Assembly: GCA_946807835.1 (NCBI GenBank)
Contig: OX327699.1
Coordinates: forward strand, 7,309,001 to 7,373,000
Direction of reading: 5' to 3'
Length of the DNA stretch: 64,000 nucleotides
Origin: Ailanthus altissimus
Lineage: Eukaryota; Streptophyta; Magnoliopsida; Sapindales; Simaroubaceae
The stretch's first letter is position 1. Each line of letters begins with the position of its first letter. Below the pieces are notes generated by a model. The model searched no databases and was not told the origin of the DNA. It saw only the letters and a list, made by a program, of their open reading frames with translations. A program made the position numbers and the translations under genes. This document shows positions 53,447-64,000 of this stretch, one piece after another.

Positions 53447-55719
53447 TGTACGTGGGGTAAGCGTGTATATTTTAATTTTTAATTACACACAACACATGCA
53501 TAATTAATTGTAGTGGAATATTAACAAATATTTTAGTACACTAATGAAATATTAGAGAACTCACCCTCAAAGCATGCTTTGTGCAATTCTAGTCGATGAC
53601 TCAATGGGATCCTTTGAGTTGGAACAGTAACTTCCTTTCTCACCAAAATATTTTATCTCAAGCAACACTTGCTTCTTAAATATCTCTCGGACCTCTCTAT
53701 TTAATTTTGCTTACAATTCACTTACATATATAACAAATGAATTCGACCTATATATATATATATATTGCTTAAGAGTGAAATCACTATTTCACTTACTTTC
53801 AACAAAACTAAATGAAGCTCTTTAAATAGCTAACTTAGCTGCCCAAAGAACTAATTAAAATGGATATAGTGGCAAGCATGACAAGGCAAATATTTTTTAC
53901 CTTGTCATGCTTATTTTAAAGCATAATTTATTTGGTATAAAAGTATAGTCGAATAAGAAAAAGATGAGTGGAAAAAGTTTGTTTTACAAAAGAGCATCTC
54001 ATGATTTAAGAAAAGCATGATAAATCATGCTCTAATATGCCAAATGAGTGGTCAAATAGAAAGAAATTTAGTGGCTTTCAAGGACAACAATAATGGCCAC
54101 CTCTTGCTTGTCATTTACTTTTGTCGAATATACTGCATTATGAAACAATACCATTATTTCATTTTTCTATTCAATGAAGTAGGCGATTTTAAAAGAGCTT
54201 AATAGCCATTTTGCGTTCTTTTACAAATCAATTCATTAAATTAAAAAAAAGCCATTAACACTTAATAAAAAATAAGCCAATAAAATCTTGCCATCATGCC
54301 ATTACAAATTAATGGCATGACATATGGTATCAAATAGAAAGGATAAAATGGCAAGTCCTATTTGTCGAGATCTCGGGCTTAACACTTCAACTCTATGATC
54401 TCTCCGAAAGACCCTGAAATAATTCCAATTTTTAGAGAACTTCCTAAATTGAACTATTTAATCCGGTCCGCTACACTAGTGCACAACGAGTACACTTTAT
54501 ATATTGAGACTCCCTATGTTCACACTTATTTTGTCTTACAAAACTCTACTGTAAGTCCATAAACGATTCCCAACACACACATTATAGAAATAACAAAATA
54601 ACGTGTTGAACTATACAAGTTAAGGTTAATACATATTCGTATAATCCCTTAGTCATTTATATCCTGAAAGAGCAGAGATATAAATCATCACCATTAAGTC
54701 TCCAAGTGCTCAACTTAAAAATTATCTCTAGATTCATATTTTCATAAATAATATCCCCAAACACTTTTAAGATATTGTTTCTTACACGAAAAACATTTTT
54801 CTCGGGTGAATTACTTTTGGCCATAAGATTTTTTAAAACACAATATTGGAGCATCTGGATATACAACTCACCCATATGAGATGACAGATCCCATATCTAC
54901 CGCAACGGACTCTATGCGCATCGGACCATACCTAGCGACACCCAACAATCAGACTATAAAAGGTCATTGACATATGTAAAACCTAAGTATGGTGGATTAC
55001 CTACAACTCCACTATAGTGCTCAGGTCAAAAGACTACAAATACTACTTAACTTGAAAGAATCATTCATTAACGACTTTATGGGATGTCTATTAGAGATCC
55101 TAATTGAGCATGTTTAATACCCAGTCCTCACTGAATACTTACATGTCTATACGAGCTTCCATTAAACTTATAGCTTGCTAAGAATAACTACTTGGACCAT
55201 CCAGATATAGATATACACTAATCTATATTAAATAAGGTTTCCACCGACAGATCCGCATCAGTGAAAATAGATCAGAAAGATAACGTTTGAAAGCATACTT
55301 GCACAATAATATTTCTTAATACTATTTACAACTATGTCATTGCTAGTATACCCTCGGTTCTTTGTTCTATTTTAGATAAGGCTCTAACTCTTTAAATTTC
55401 ACTGACTTTTATAACCTAGTAACTCTTTAATTTAGACAAGGCTCTAAGAGTTAGCAGTGCTAACTCTTAGCAATTATAATTCTTAGTATAGCTAACTCTT
55501 AGCAATTATAATTCTTAGTATAGCTAACTCTTAGCATTGGTCTAAACTCCTTTGAACTAAATCTTGACTCATTCAGATCATATAATTTTTTAAATATTAC
55601 AAGTATCTTACCATATATATTTAATATTAACGATTTTTTTTTTGAAATACTTATTGTATAAATATTAAATAATTAATATTTATATAATATTAGAATGGCA
55701 CGTAAACACCATTTTTAAT
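53447..55719 (-). repeat. 5' LTR of element B
   Basis: About 2.27 kb. Starts on minus ATTAAAAATGGTGTTTACG and ends ...CACGCTTACCCCACGTACA. It shares the whole order of blocks with 46537-48726 and, inverted, with the element C 5' LTR. A short internal tandem repeat (AACTCTTAGCAATTATAATTCTTAGTATAGCT) is near 55455-55530. Confidence 0.88.
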
Positions 55720-56826
55720 CGTTGATTCAGTCAAGAAGATCTTTGATGTACTTGGATTGGGAGAGGTAAAGTGTTGTATTAGTTCTGGTTACCTCAACAT
55801 CTAGGAAATATTAGAGTTTTCCCAAATCTTTTATAGCAAAGGTTTTGCTCAAATTTTGAATTAGTTTCTCTACAGAGAAGGAGTTATTTCTTGTAACAAT
55901 AATATCATCCACATAAATGAGGAGTATTGTGAAAGTGTTGCCCTGAATTTTATAGAACAATGATATGTCAGATCAATAACAACAATATCTTCATTAAGAA
56001 AAAGTTATTTTCAACTTATCAAACCAAACCCTTGAAGCTTGCTTAAGACTATACAAGGCATTGGCCAGTTTACACACATGATTATGATGGTATTTATCAA
56101 TAAAGCCTTTATATTGAATCATATAGACAGATTCAATTAGTTTGCCATTAAGAAAACCATTATTGACACCCACTTGTCTAAGATCCCAACCCATCGACAT
56201 TGCACAACTTAGGATAACTTTAATTGTTGATGACTTAACTACTGGACTGAAATTTTCAATATAGTCTAAACCTGGAGTTTGATGAAAACCTTTTGCCTTT
56301 AATTTATCAATAAATCCATCTAAATTTTCATTGACTTTGAATACCCATTTGTTTCCTATCAACCTTAAGTCTGATGTATAAGGAACTAGGGTCCAAGTTT
56401 TATTTCTTTGAAGGGCTACAAACTCTTGTTGTATTGTAGATTTCCATAATGGATTTGCTAAAGCTGTTTTTACATTTTTTAGTATTGATATGTATTAATC
56501 TAGTAAGATAGATTATAGGTTGATCTTTGGTTTAAATATTCCTGGTTTGGCTCTTGTTAACATGGGATAAATATTAGTTGATGGTTGTGGAATTGGTATT
56601 TCAAAAGTTGGGATATCTTGTGTTTGAGTGAGTTCTAGTATAAATGTTGGATCTTGGTCCTATGTTAGATATGTTAGTGTAGGTTAATGGTTTAAAGATG
56701 ATGTGGCAAGGTTTTTAATATGATCTTTTGTATCAACAGTTGAGATACTATTCTTTGATGAACTATCTTAGTTGTCTCTACTAGTTGCAATAGAAGGTGT
56801 TTGGAGGCATGATATAGTATAGAACT
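55720..56826 (-). pseudogene. Copia element A: reverse transcriptase part of pol
   Basis: On minus: NPLWKSTIQQEFVALQRNKTW (about 56400-56460), IGNKWVFKVNENLDGFIDKLKAKGF, GLDYIENFSPVVKSSTIKVILSCAMSMGWDLRQVGVNNGFLNG, KLANALYSLKQASRVWFDKL (55994-56362), LIYVDDIIVTRNNS (about 55868-55920), YIKDLLD at the edge of the element B insertion. The first catalytic Asp (QVDVNNAFLNG in relatives) is Gly here, while YVDD is intact. The upstream end is cut by element C at 56827. Confidence 0.9.
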
Positions 56827-58880
56827 TATTGGAACTGGTGATTACGTGCCATTCCAATATTGTATGAATATTAATTGTTTAATATTTATACAATATGCAT
56901 TTTTAATATGGTATGATCTGAAAGAGTTCAGATCTAGATCAAAGGAGTTTGAACCAGTGCTAAGAGTTAGCTATGTTGAGAGTTATAATTGATAAGAGTT
57001 AGTAGGTTATAAGAGTCAGTGATATCTAAAGAGTTAGAATCTTGTCTGAAATAGGACAAATACCTGAGGGTATACTAGCAATGACATAGTTGAAAAAGAT
57101 TGTAAATAGTGCTAAAAAATTTCATTGTACAAGTATGTTTTTAAATGTTAATGTTGCTGATCTATTTTTACTGATGCAGGTTTATCGGTGGAAACTTTAT
57201 TTATATAGATTGGTGTATATCTATATCTAGGTAGTTTAGATGGTTAGTCTTAGCAAACTATAAGCTTACCAGAAGCTAGTATAGACATACGGGTATTTAG
57301 TGAAGACTGGATACTGAACAGGCTCAATTAAGATCTCTAATAGACATCCTATAAAGCCATCAATGGATGATCCTTTTGAGTTGAGAAGTATTTATGGTCC
57401 CTACACCTAAGCACCACTGTGGGCTTGTCAGTGATCTACCATACCTAGGTTCTATACATGTCAGAGACCTTTCGTAGTCTGACCACTAGTATTGTTAGGT
57501 ATGGTTTGATGCTCATAGAGTCCGGTGTGTATAAATATAAGATCTATCGACTCATATGGGTGAGTAGTATATCCAGATGCTCCAAGATTATGTTCTTAAA
57601 AGTCTTATAGCCATAAAAAATACATTTAGAAATAAAATATTTCCTGTGTCAAAAATAATATCGTAAAAGTATTTATGGATATTGTTTATCAGAATACGAA
57701 TCTGGAGATAAGTTCTAAAGTTGAGCATATGGGGACTTAACGATGATTATCTATCTCTCTGATCTTTCAAGTTATAAATAACAGAGAGATTATACGAATA
57801 TGTATTAACCTAAACTTGTATGGTTCAACACGTTATTTTGTTGTTTCTATAATGTATATGTGAGGCAACGTTTATGGACCTATGGAAGAGTTCCATAAGA
57901 CGAAGTAGGTGTGAACCTAAGGAGTTTCACTATTTAAAGTGTACTTGTTGTGCATTGGGATAGCACACCAGATTAAATAGTTCAATCTGAAAAGTTATCA
58001 GAAAATTAAAATTATTTCAAGGTCTCTCGAAGAGATCATAGGATTTAAGTGTTAAGCCCGAGATCTCGACGAGTGGGATGTGTCACTTTAACCTTTTTAT
58101 GGCATGTCACATATCATGCCATTAAATTATTAGTGCATGACACCCGGCATAGTTTTATTAGCCCATTTATTTATTAAGTGTTAACAAATGTTAACTAAAT
58201 ATATTAATTTGTAAATAGGGCAATTCGGGCAAATTGGTTTCAATTTAAGTGTTTTGAATTATCACGCTTTAATTTCAATTTAATAGCTAGCATATGCTTT
58301 TTGGAAAAGCATGTGCTAGCTATTAAATGGACATTAAGGTGAATTCAGCCAACTTACTTTTCCAACTTGTTTTGTCATGCTTTATTAAAAGCATGTGGTG
58401 GCTTATTCATAAAAGAATTAATAAGCACTTAGCCACCAATTACACTCTAATTCGGCTAGCACATTTAACACATTGCCACTAATCTTTTGCAAAGCATGAA
58501 GTGTTACTAATTTTAATTTGTCATGCTTTCCATTAACTTGAAATTGATTAGAGATATGGGTAGCATATTTTTTTCTATATAAATGGGAGGCTTTAAATCG
58601 TTTTATATACAAGTAAATTGAGCAAACTCATATAGTTAAGAAGTCCAAGATAATTTTGAGACTAAGTTGTTGCTTCTAGTAAAATATTCTGGTGAGAATA
58701 GGAAGCTACCGTTCTAGCTTGAAGGATTCTACCAAGTCCTCAACTAGAACTATGCAAAGTATGCTTCAAGGGTGAGCTCTCTAATATCTCATTAGCGTAA
58801 TGAGATGTTTGTTAAATATTTCGTTATACTTATTTATGCATGTGATGTGTAAATTAAAAAAAAAATTTAAATGTACACAA
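56827..58880 (+). repeat. 5' LTR of element C
   Basis: It starts TATTGGAACTGGTG and runs through GGTTAGTCTTAGCAAAC, ACTGAACAGGCTCAATT, TATACATGTCAGAGACC and GAGTTCCATAAGACGAAG to about ...AAATGTACACA. Compared with element B, the end and the following PBS are missing about 40 bp. Confidence 0.85.
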
Positions 58881-58984
58881 CGCTATTTGTGTGATGTTTG
58901 TGTACTTAATCAAAGTGTCTGTAGCATAATTAGGATGTCTCGGTGTAACCAATTATGTGATTCAAATGTTAAAAATGCGTAATC

Positions 58985-59255
58985 AGGACACAACACTTAC
59001 TGCGTAGTGCCACAGCACTGAAGGCTTAACACAGCAACGTTGGTAGGCCAACACCGCAGTGCTGGGGTTTCCAAACCCTAGTGTCGCAGTGCTCGTAGCT
59101 TAGCGCCACAACGTTGAAGAATAGAATCTCCAATGCGACAGTGCCAATGGTCCAACGCCGCAGCACCAGGGTTGAGACCCTTGCACCACAGCACTATAAA
59201 GGTTGGAACTGTAATACCGGAGGCTGGGCTTTCAGCATCGTAGTACTAGAAACCT
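58985..59255 (+). repeat. GC-rich CTGCGGCGCTGG-type motif cluster in the element C leader
   Basis: The counterpart of 53020-53290: repeated CACCGCAGTGCTGG, GTCGCAGTGCTC, AGCGCCACAACGTT, CGACAGTGCC, CGCCGCAGCACC and CACCACAGCACT, spaced roughly 20-40 bp. Confidence 0.85.
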
Positions 59256-60479
59256 AATAAAAACTATAATTAGGCTAATTACTCTGATTGTTTATTTTTA
59301 AATTGTTTAAAAATATTTATTATTTATTTTATGCAATTTATAATTGTTATAATAATTGCATTTTAAGCTGTGGCTCATTTGTTTGTGCTGAAAATTACAA
59401 TGGAAATTTTACTAGTTAGGGTTAGTTGTGCTTGCACAAAATAAATGTGTGATTTACAATCACGTCCTCATGAGAAGTTGACAAAAGTATAAAAATCTCT
59501 CTCTGAATCAGATTAAAAGTGTTTCATTATGAAATAATATTACACAGTGATCAGTCTTGTCAATACGGTGTTAGACAAGTCACTTCGATCTTTTTTAATA
59601 TCACTAAAGCATGAGGGATTTGGTCGGTGTGATTTGGATTATGCCAGTTAAACATGAGATAAGACAAATATATGCAAAAGTATTGCCCTACATCGCTAAA
59701 GTGTGCACGTATTATCGGTAGCATACATTTGATAATTGACAAGTTAATTTGGAATACACTTACTCTATCGATAAAGTGTGCGAATAAAGTGTTATTTAGG
59801 ATTAGTAGTAAGAGTTGTATGAGATGCAATTGACAAAATTTGTCTACCTTTTGGTTTACAAAGGCAAAAATCGCTAAAATGTACGGCTGGAGTAAAATGC
59901 CAATGGGGTCTACTTCCTGCTGTACAGTTTAAAAGAGTTTAAACTGTTATTCTTCCTTTTGAGAGATTTTAAAGATTATGTAAAGCAGTGAGAGGACATC
60001 TTTAGATTAAATATATATAAAATTTATACATAATCTAAATCATTATTAATTAATGATAAAAATATTTCACTAAACATCTCCAAGTATCTTATAGGGATAA
60101 AATTAGTATGATCAATCTGTTAGTATACTTAATCTAAGCACATCAACTATTGTGTACCAGTAAATATTCAGACTTGCCAATGAATTTGAGAATAGTTCCA
60201 GATTTAGAAAAACTTGAACATATTTATGATCAATAGATAATTAGAGGTGTATCTGATAATATTTCTTCGAAAGAAGATAAAATTTATCAGAAATGGATTA
60301 AGGATGATTTAAGAGTCAAATTATATTTCTTAACCATAATGTCTAATAATTTTTAGTAGAAACATGTGCACATGAGATTTGCTAGTTGTACAGTGCTCTG
60401 TCTGAAAAATTATTTGATATATCCAAACTACACATAGAGAAATGTCTAGGTGAATAGAACAAATAGTAATTCGAGATCT
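59256..60479 (+). mobile_element. Element C leader and gag region, decayed
   Basis: Aligns inversely with element B 51185-53010. No intact Gag frame; the segment homologous to B's hairpin (about 60305-60390) is present once only. Confidence 0.6.
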
Positions 60480-62942
60480 TTGAAGAATGATGAATTGTGG
60501 GATATATGATTAGGTCATGTAGTCGTAAGATAACTAGCTCGTCTGGTAAAGGATAGCTAGATACTTGATCTGACTATGAAACCTTAGCTAGTTTATGAAT
60601 CTTTGATTCGAAAGAAAATGATCAGATACTTATGTAAGTATTAGATACTGACTCATTGATTTATTAAAACTTATACATAATGATGTATATGATCTAATGA
60701 ATCATACTGCTATTTGGTGAATTTTGATACTTCATTATCTTTATCGTGATTTGTCACGATACAGATATGTGTTTCTAAAAAACACAGGATGAAAACCTTT
60801 AAAATATTCAAACAGTTCCGACTATAAATAGAGAAATAAATCCTTATGTATATTTAATGCCCTTGATCAGATCGAGGCAATTTATACATGAACAGTAAAT
60901 GCATAGATTCTTTAAAAGAGAATGTGATTCTCACTCAATATAGTCCACCAGATACTTTTCAATGCAAAATTGTTTAGGAGTTGAGGAATTAGACTTTATT
61001 AGATATGGCCCGATCGATATTGAGTTTCACCGATCTTCTAAAATATCTTTAAGGATATGCTCTATTAATTATTAATCACTCATTGAATAAAGTTGTATCG
61101 AAAGCATTCCTTCAGTTCTATATGAGATATCAATTGGAAGGTAATCAAGTCTTAAGTATGTTAAAGTTTGAGGTTGTTCTATTTACATAAGAGTTATTCA
61201 ACAGGGTAAACTTGTACCTGAGAGGTACAAGTATCAATACATTTTGTATCCTGGGTATACTATGAGATACTAGTTCTATGATTCAGAGGAGTGAAATATG
61301 TTCGTTCCTCGTTATGCTATTTTCCAAGAGAAAAAGTTTCTCATAGATCATGGGGATTATAGAAAATTGAACTTGGTGAAGTCAATTTAAAAATATATGA
61401 ACCGATGGTAGATTTGTAAGTTCAATAAAGTGTGTAACACACTCCTTTTATAAGTCTAAAAGAATATCAAGGGTCACCTATTAGGTATGTTTGATACCTG
61501 AAGGTGTCCTTAGTGATTTCTTATTTGAAGAAAAGCATCATTTAACTTATAAAGAAGTAATGTTAGACATTGATTCAAGAAAATGGCAAGATGCCATGAA
61601 ATCCAAAATTGACTTTATGCATGAGAATCAAATCTTGCACTTGATCATGCTTCCGGTAGGAATTTTTTCTATTACTTGTAAATGAGTTTACGCAGTAAAA
61701 GTGTAGACCTAACATGAAGGTACAGACCTTCTAAACCCAACTGGTTATAAAAGGTTACACTCATAGATCTAGAATTGGCAATCAGAAAACCTTTTCACCA
61801 TAATCATGCTTAAGTCAATTCAAATTTTGTTGGCTATTGCACTTTGCTAGATTATTCATTTTAACAAAGAAATTAGAGATTCTGGTTTCATCAAAAATAA
61901 AGAGAAAGTCTATGCGTTTAGAAAGACCAGTGGGAGCATAATTATCTTTCTAGTTCCTTTTGTGGTTGACATATTTAATGTCGAAAATGATGTTGATATG
62001 TTATAAGTTAAACGGATAAGGGTTATCTAAATAAGAACTTCTCTATAAATATTTGAGAAAGGCTTCCTATATATTAACTATAAAGTGTTATAAAGATAGA
62101 GTTAAGAGGTTGATAGGACTATCCCAATCCTCGTACATAAATAATTTTTTGAAAAGTACAATTTCAGTAATTGTGAGACAGTTAATGTATTTTTCAAACA
62201 TGGCATTTATCTTTTAGGAGGAGGTATCCTCAGTAAGAAGATGAAAATGTTAGAGTGTCTAACATACCATATGCATTAGCTAAAGGTAGCTTGATGTTTG
62301 CCATGTTATGTATAAAACCCAATCCTGGATGGCTGTAAGTGTTACGAGTTACTATAGGTCTAATCCAAGTCATGACCATTAACTGGCTATGAAACATATT
62401 TGAAATACCTGAGAGATACAGAGAATAAGTTTTAAACTTATGGAGAAAGTTACTTTTATATGAGAGGATACACGGACTTGGACTTCTAGTCTGGTTCGGA
62501 TGATTGAAAGTCTACATCTGGTTATGTATTTCTTCTCATTGAAACCATAGTTAGTTGAGAGTATAATATAAATATCTACAATTGATTCTATCTTAGAGGT
62601 AAAATATGCTACGGCTTGAGAAGTCTACAAAAGAAGTACTGTGTATATATAAGTTAGTTGCAGAGCTTAGAATAGTTCCAAGCTCAATGGATTCTATCTT
62701 ACTAAATGCAACAATAACAGGATAATTGCTCAAGTTAAGAAGTCATAAGGGGCACCAGAATTCTAATCATGTGGACATTGAATACCAAATAATTAGAAAG
62801 TTCTTGGCTATTGAAGATGTAATAGTATTTAAGATATATTTCATGAATAATATAGCAGACCCACTAACTAAAGCCTTAACTTCTTATGTGTTTGAGAAAC
62901 AAGTGGAGACAATAGGTATTAGATATCACCGTAAATAGTATT
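60480..62942 (+). pseudogene. Element C copia pol remnant
   Basis: On plus: GAG-pre-integrase-like stretch (LWDI.LGHVVVR, 60490-60560), integrase scraps (LLDMARSILSFTDL near 60985-61030), RT onset HHLTYKEVMLDIDSRKWQDAMKSKIDFMHENQ (61530-61640), IIRFNKEIRDSGFIKNKEKV (about 61850-61910), the RT active-site region degenerated to VVDIFNVENDVDM (about 61960-62000), and the RNase H end HVDIEYQIIRKFLAIEDVIV and NNIADPLTKALTSYVFEKQVETIGIRYH (62765-62935). Multiple stops; inactive. Confidence 0.87.
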
Positions 62943-62957
62943 AAAGAAAGTGAAAGT

Positions 62958-63618
62958 TGTTAGAACTGGTACTTACATGCCATTTTAATATTGTATGAAT
63001 ATTAATATTTAATATTTATACAGTAAGTATTTTGAATAAAATCGTTAATATTAAATACATATGGTAAGATGCTTGTAATACTTCAAATATAGTATGATTT
63101 GAAATAGTTGAATCTGATTCAAATGAGTTTAGACTAATGCTAAAAGTTAGTTACGTTAAGAGTTATAATTGCGAAGAGTTAGCAGGTTATAAGAGTCAGT
63201 GAAATCTAAAAAGTTAGAGTCTTGTCTAAAATGGGACAAGAACCTAAGGATATACTAGCAATGATATAGTTGCAAAAGATTACAAATAGTACTAAGAAAT
63301 GTCATTGTGCAAGTATGTTTTCAAATGTTAATGTTTCTGATCTATTTTCACTGATGCGGGTCTGTTAGTGGAAACTTTATTTATATAGATCGGTGTATGT
63401 CTATATTTGAATAGTTCAGATGGTTAATCTTAGTAAACCGTGAGCTTAGTGGAAGCTTGTATAGATATGCGGGTATTTAGTGAGGACTAGATACTGAACA
63501 TGCTTAATTAGGATCTCTAATAGATATTTCATAAAGCCGTTAATGGATGATGCTTTCGAGTTGAGTAGCATTCGTGGTTCCTGGACTTAAGCACCGCGGT
63601 GGGCTCGTGAGTGATCGA
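62958..63618 (+). repeat. 3' LTR of element C, truncated
   Basis: Collinear with the first ~620 bp of the 5' LTR, ending at GTGAGTGATCGA where the 5' LTR continues with CCATACCTAGG. The remainder is displaced or lost at the junction with the LTR beginning at 63619. Confidence 0.85.
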
Positions 63619-64000
63619 TGAGAATGAAAAATGTCATATTTTTATCTCTTATTGTTTAGTATTTTATACTTATTTGGTGCCTAAATACACTCATTATTCT
63701 TACATTTTGATTTATGATGCAAATAGATGCATTAAGAGCAAAACGAAGCTAATTGGGCGATTTTGGACAATTTTGACATTACTTCGTAATTTAGGAATAA
63801 CTCTCGCATCTAAGATCTGATTAATATGATTCAAGATGTTATGAAATGACAAGCAAAAGATATACAACTTTCATGTTTTGAATTTTGAGCTATACAGGCT
63901 AAATCAAGGTTTAAATTTGCTGCACCTGCACTATTGACATTTTGGAACGTCCCAAGGATTTGATGTGGTTTATTTTAGCAAGTTTTCCAATTTGGTGGAT
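63619..64000 (+). repeat. Start of another LTR-like repeat (probably gypsy), running out of the window
   Basis: At 63619 the element C LTR is replaced by TGAGAATGAAAAATGTCAT. The following ...TATTTGGTGCCTAAAT, AGCAAAACGAAGCTAATTGGG and CAAAAGATATACAACTTTCATG resemble plant Tat/Athila-type gypsy LTRs as I recall them. It begins TG at a sharp boundary; the other end lies outside the window. Confidence 0.5.

Larger units (their letters stand above)
46537..55719 (-). mobile_element. Ty1/copia element B with 2.2-kb LTRs, inserted in element A
   Basis: The 3' LTR is about 46537-48726, the 5' LTR about 53447-55719, the PPT about 48727-48741 and the PBS about 53421-53432. The flanks TGTTG (46532-46536) and CGTTG (55720-55724) match 4 of 5 and split element A's RT gene (minus: CAACG | CAACA). 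The internal region carries stop-ridden copia pol in minus orientation. LTR ends have lost the canonical TG/CA in part, so boundaries are good to a few bases. The overall span is 9.2 kb. Confidence 0.88.
56827..63618 (+). mobile_element. Ty1/copia element C (sister of B, opposite orientation), 3' LTR broken
   Basis: The 5' LTR is about 56827-58880, the internal region to 62957, and the 3' LTR from 62958 (TGTTAGAACTGG) after the PPT AAAGAAAGTGAAAGT. The LTRs and internal region are collinear with element B inverted. The 3' LTR stops after about 660 bp, at 63618, where a different LTR begins. The PBS segment is deleted. It was inserted in element A's pol. Confidence 0.88.

Overview
The window is nuclear DNA of a plant, most likely a eudicot. 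The evidence is its strong A+T richness, intron-bearing hAT transposases, plant LTR retrotransposons primed by initiator tRNA-Met (several TGGTATCAGAGC-like primer-binding sites), and one recognisable plant host gene. Most of the 64 kb is layered transposable-element debris.

The only intact host gene I recognise is an intronless ROH1 family (DUF793) gene at 20699-21862 on the minus strand. Its upstream region carries two G-box cores. Two short exons with consensus splice sites at 37545-38320 (minus) look like the 3' end of a second, unidentified host gene that is cut off by retrotransposon insertions.

Left part (1-18 kb). A copia-type LTR enters the window at 1-785. It is followed by short tandem duplications, a fragment of a long-LTR copia family (4.05-5.1 kb), and a solo LTR (5231-6069) with a perfect ACTTA target-site duplication whose end was later duplicated in tandem (435-bp unit). 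From about 8380 to 17021 lies a decayed hAT transposon with a BED/hAT transposase pseudogene. Very close to its left end sits a young-looking Ty3/gypsy element (8427-12015) that has lost RT, RNase H and integrase but keeps an uninterrupted 876-codon Gag-protease frame.

Middle (17-38 kb). Degenerate solo LTRs flank the ROH1 gene. A second hAT pseudogene (28385-31930, plus) is split by a 516-bp hAT-type MITE and by a 1.3-kb LTR-like insertion. A broken plus-strand copia pol with its 3' LTR lies at 32.5-35.3 kb.

Right part (38.6-64 kb) is a nest. A short non-autonomous LTR element (38608-44389) was itself invaded by a 2.8-kb insertion with a perfect CACTT duplication. Next comes an Ale-like copia element ('A', minus) whose single visible LTR lies between a polypurine tract and a primer-binding site. 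Its reverse transcriptase is split by a 9.2-kb copia element ('B', minus, LTRs about 2.2 kb). A sister copy in plus orientation ('C', from 56827) faces B head to head and makes a very large imperfect palindrome. C is broken at 63619 by the start of another LTR.

No CRISPR array, operon, bacterial feature or functional transposase/RT was seen. The most distinctive observations are the Gag-protease-only gypsy element, the B/C palindrome, an inverted-duplication hairpin present only in B, the LTR shared between PPT and PBS, and GC-rich CTGCGGCGCTGG-type motif clusters recurring in unrelated element families.
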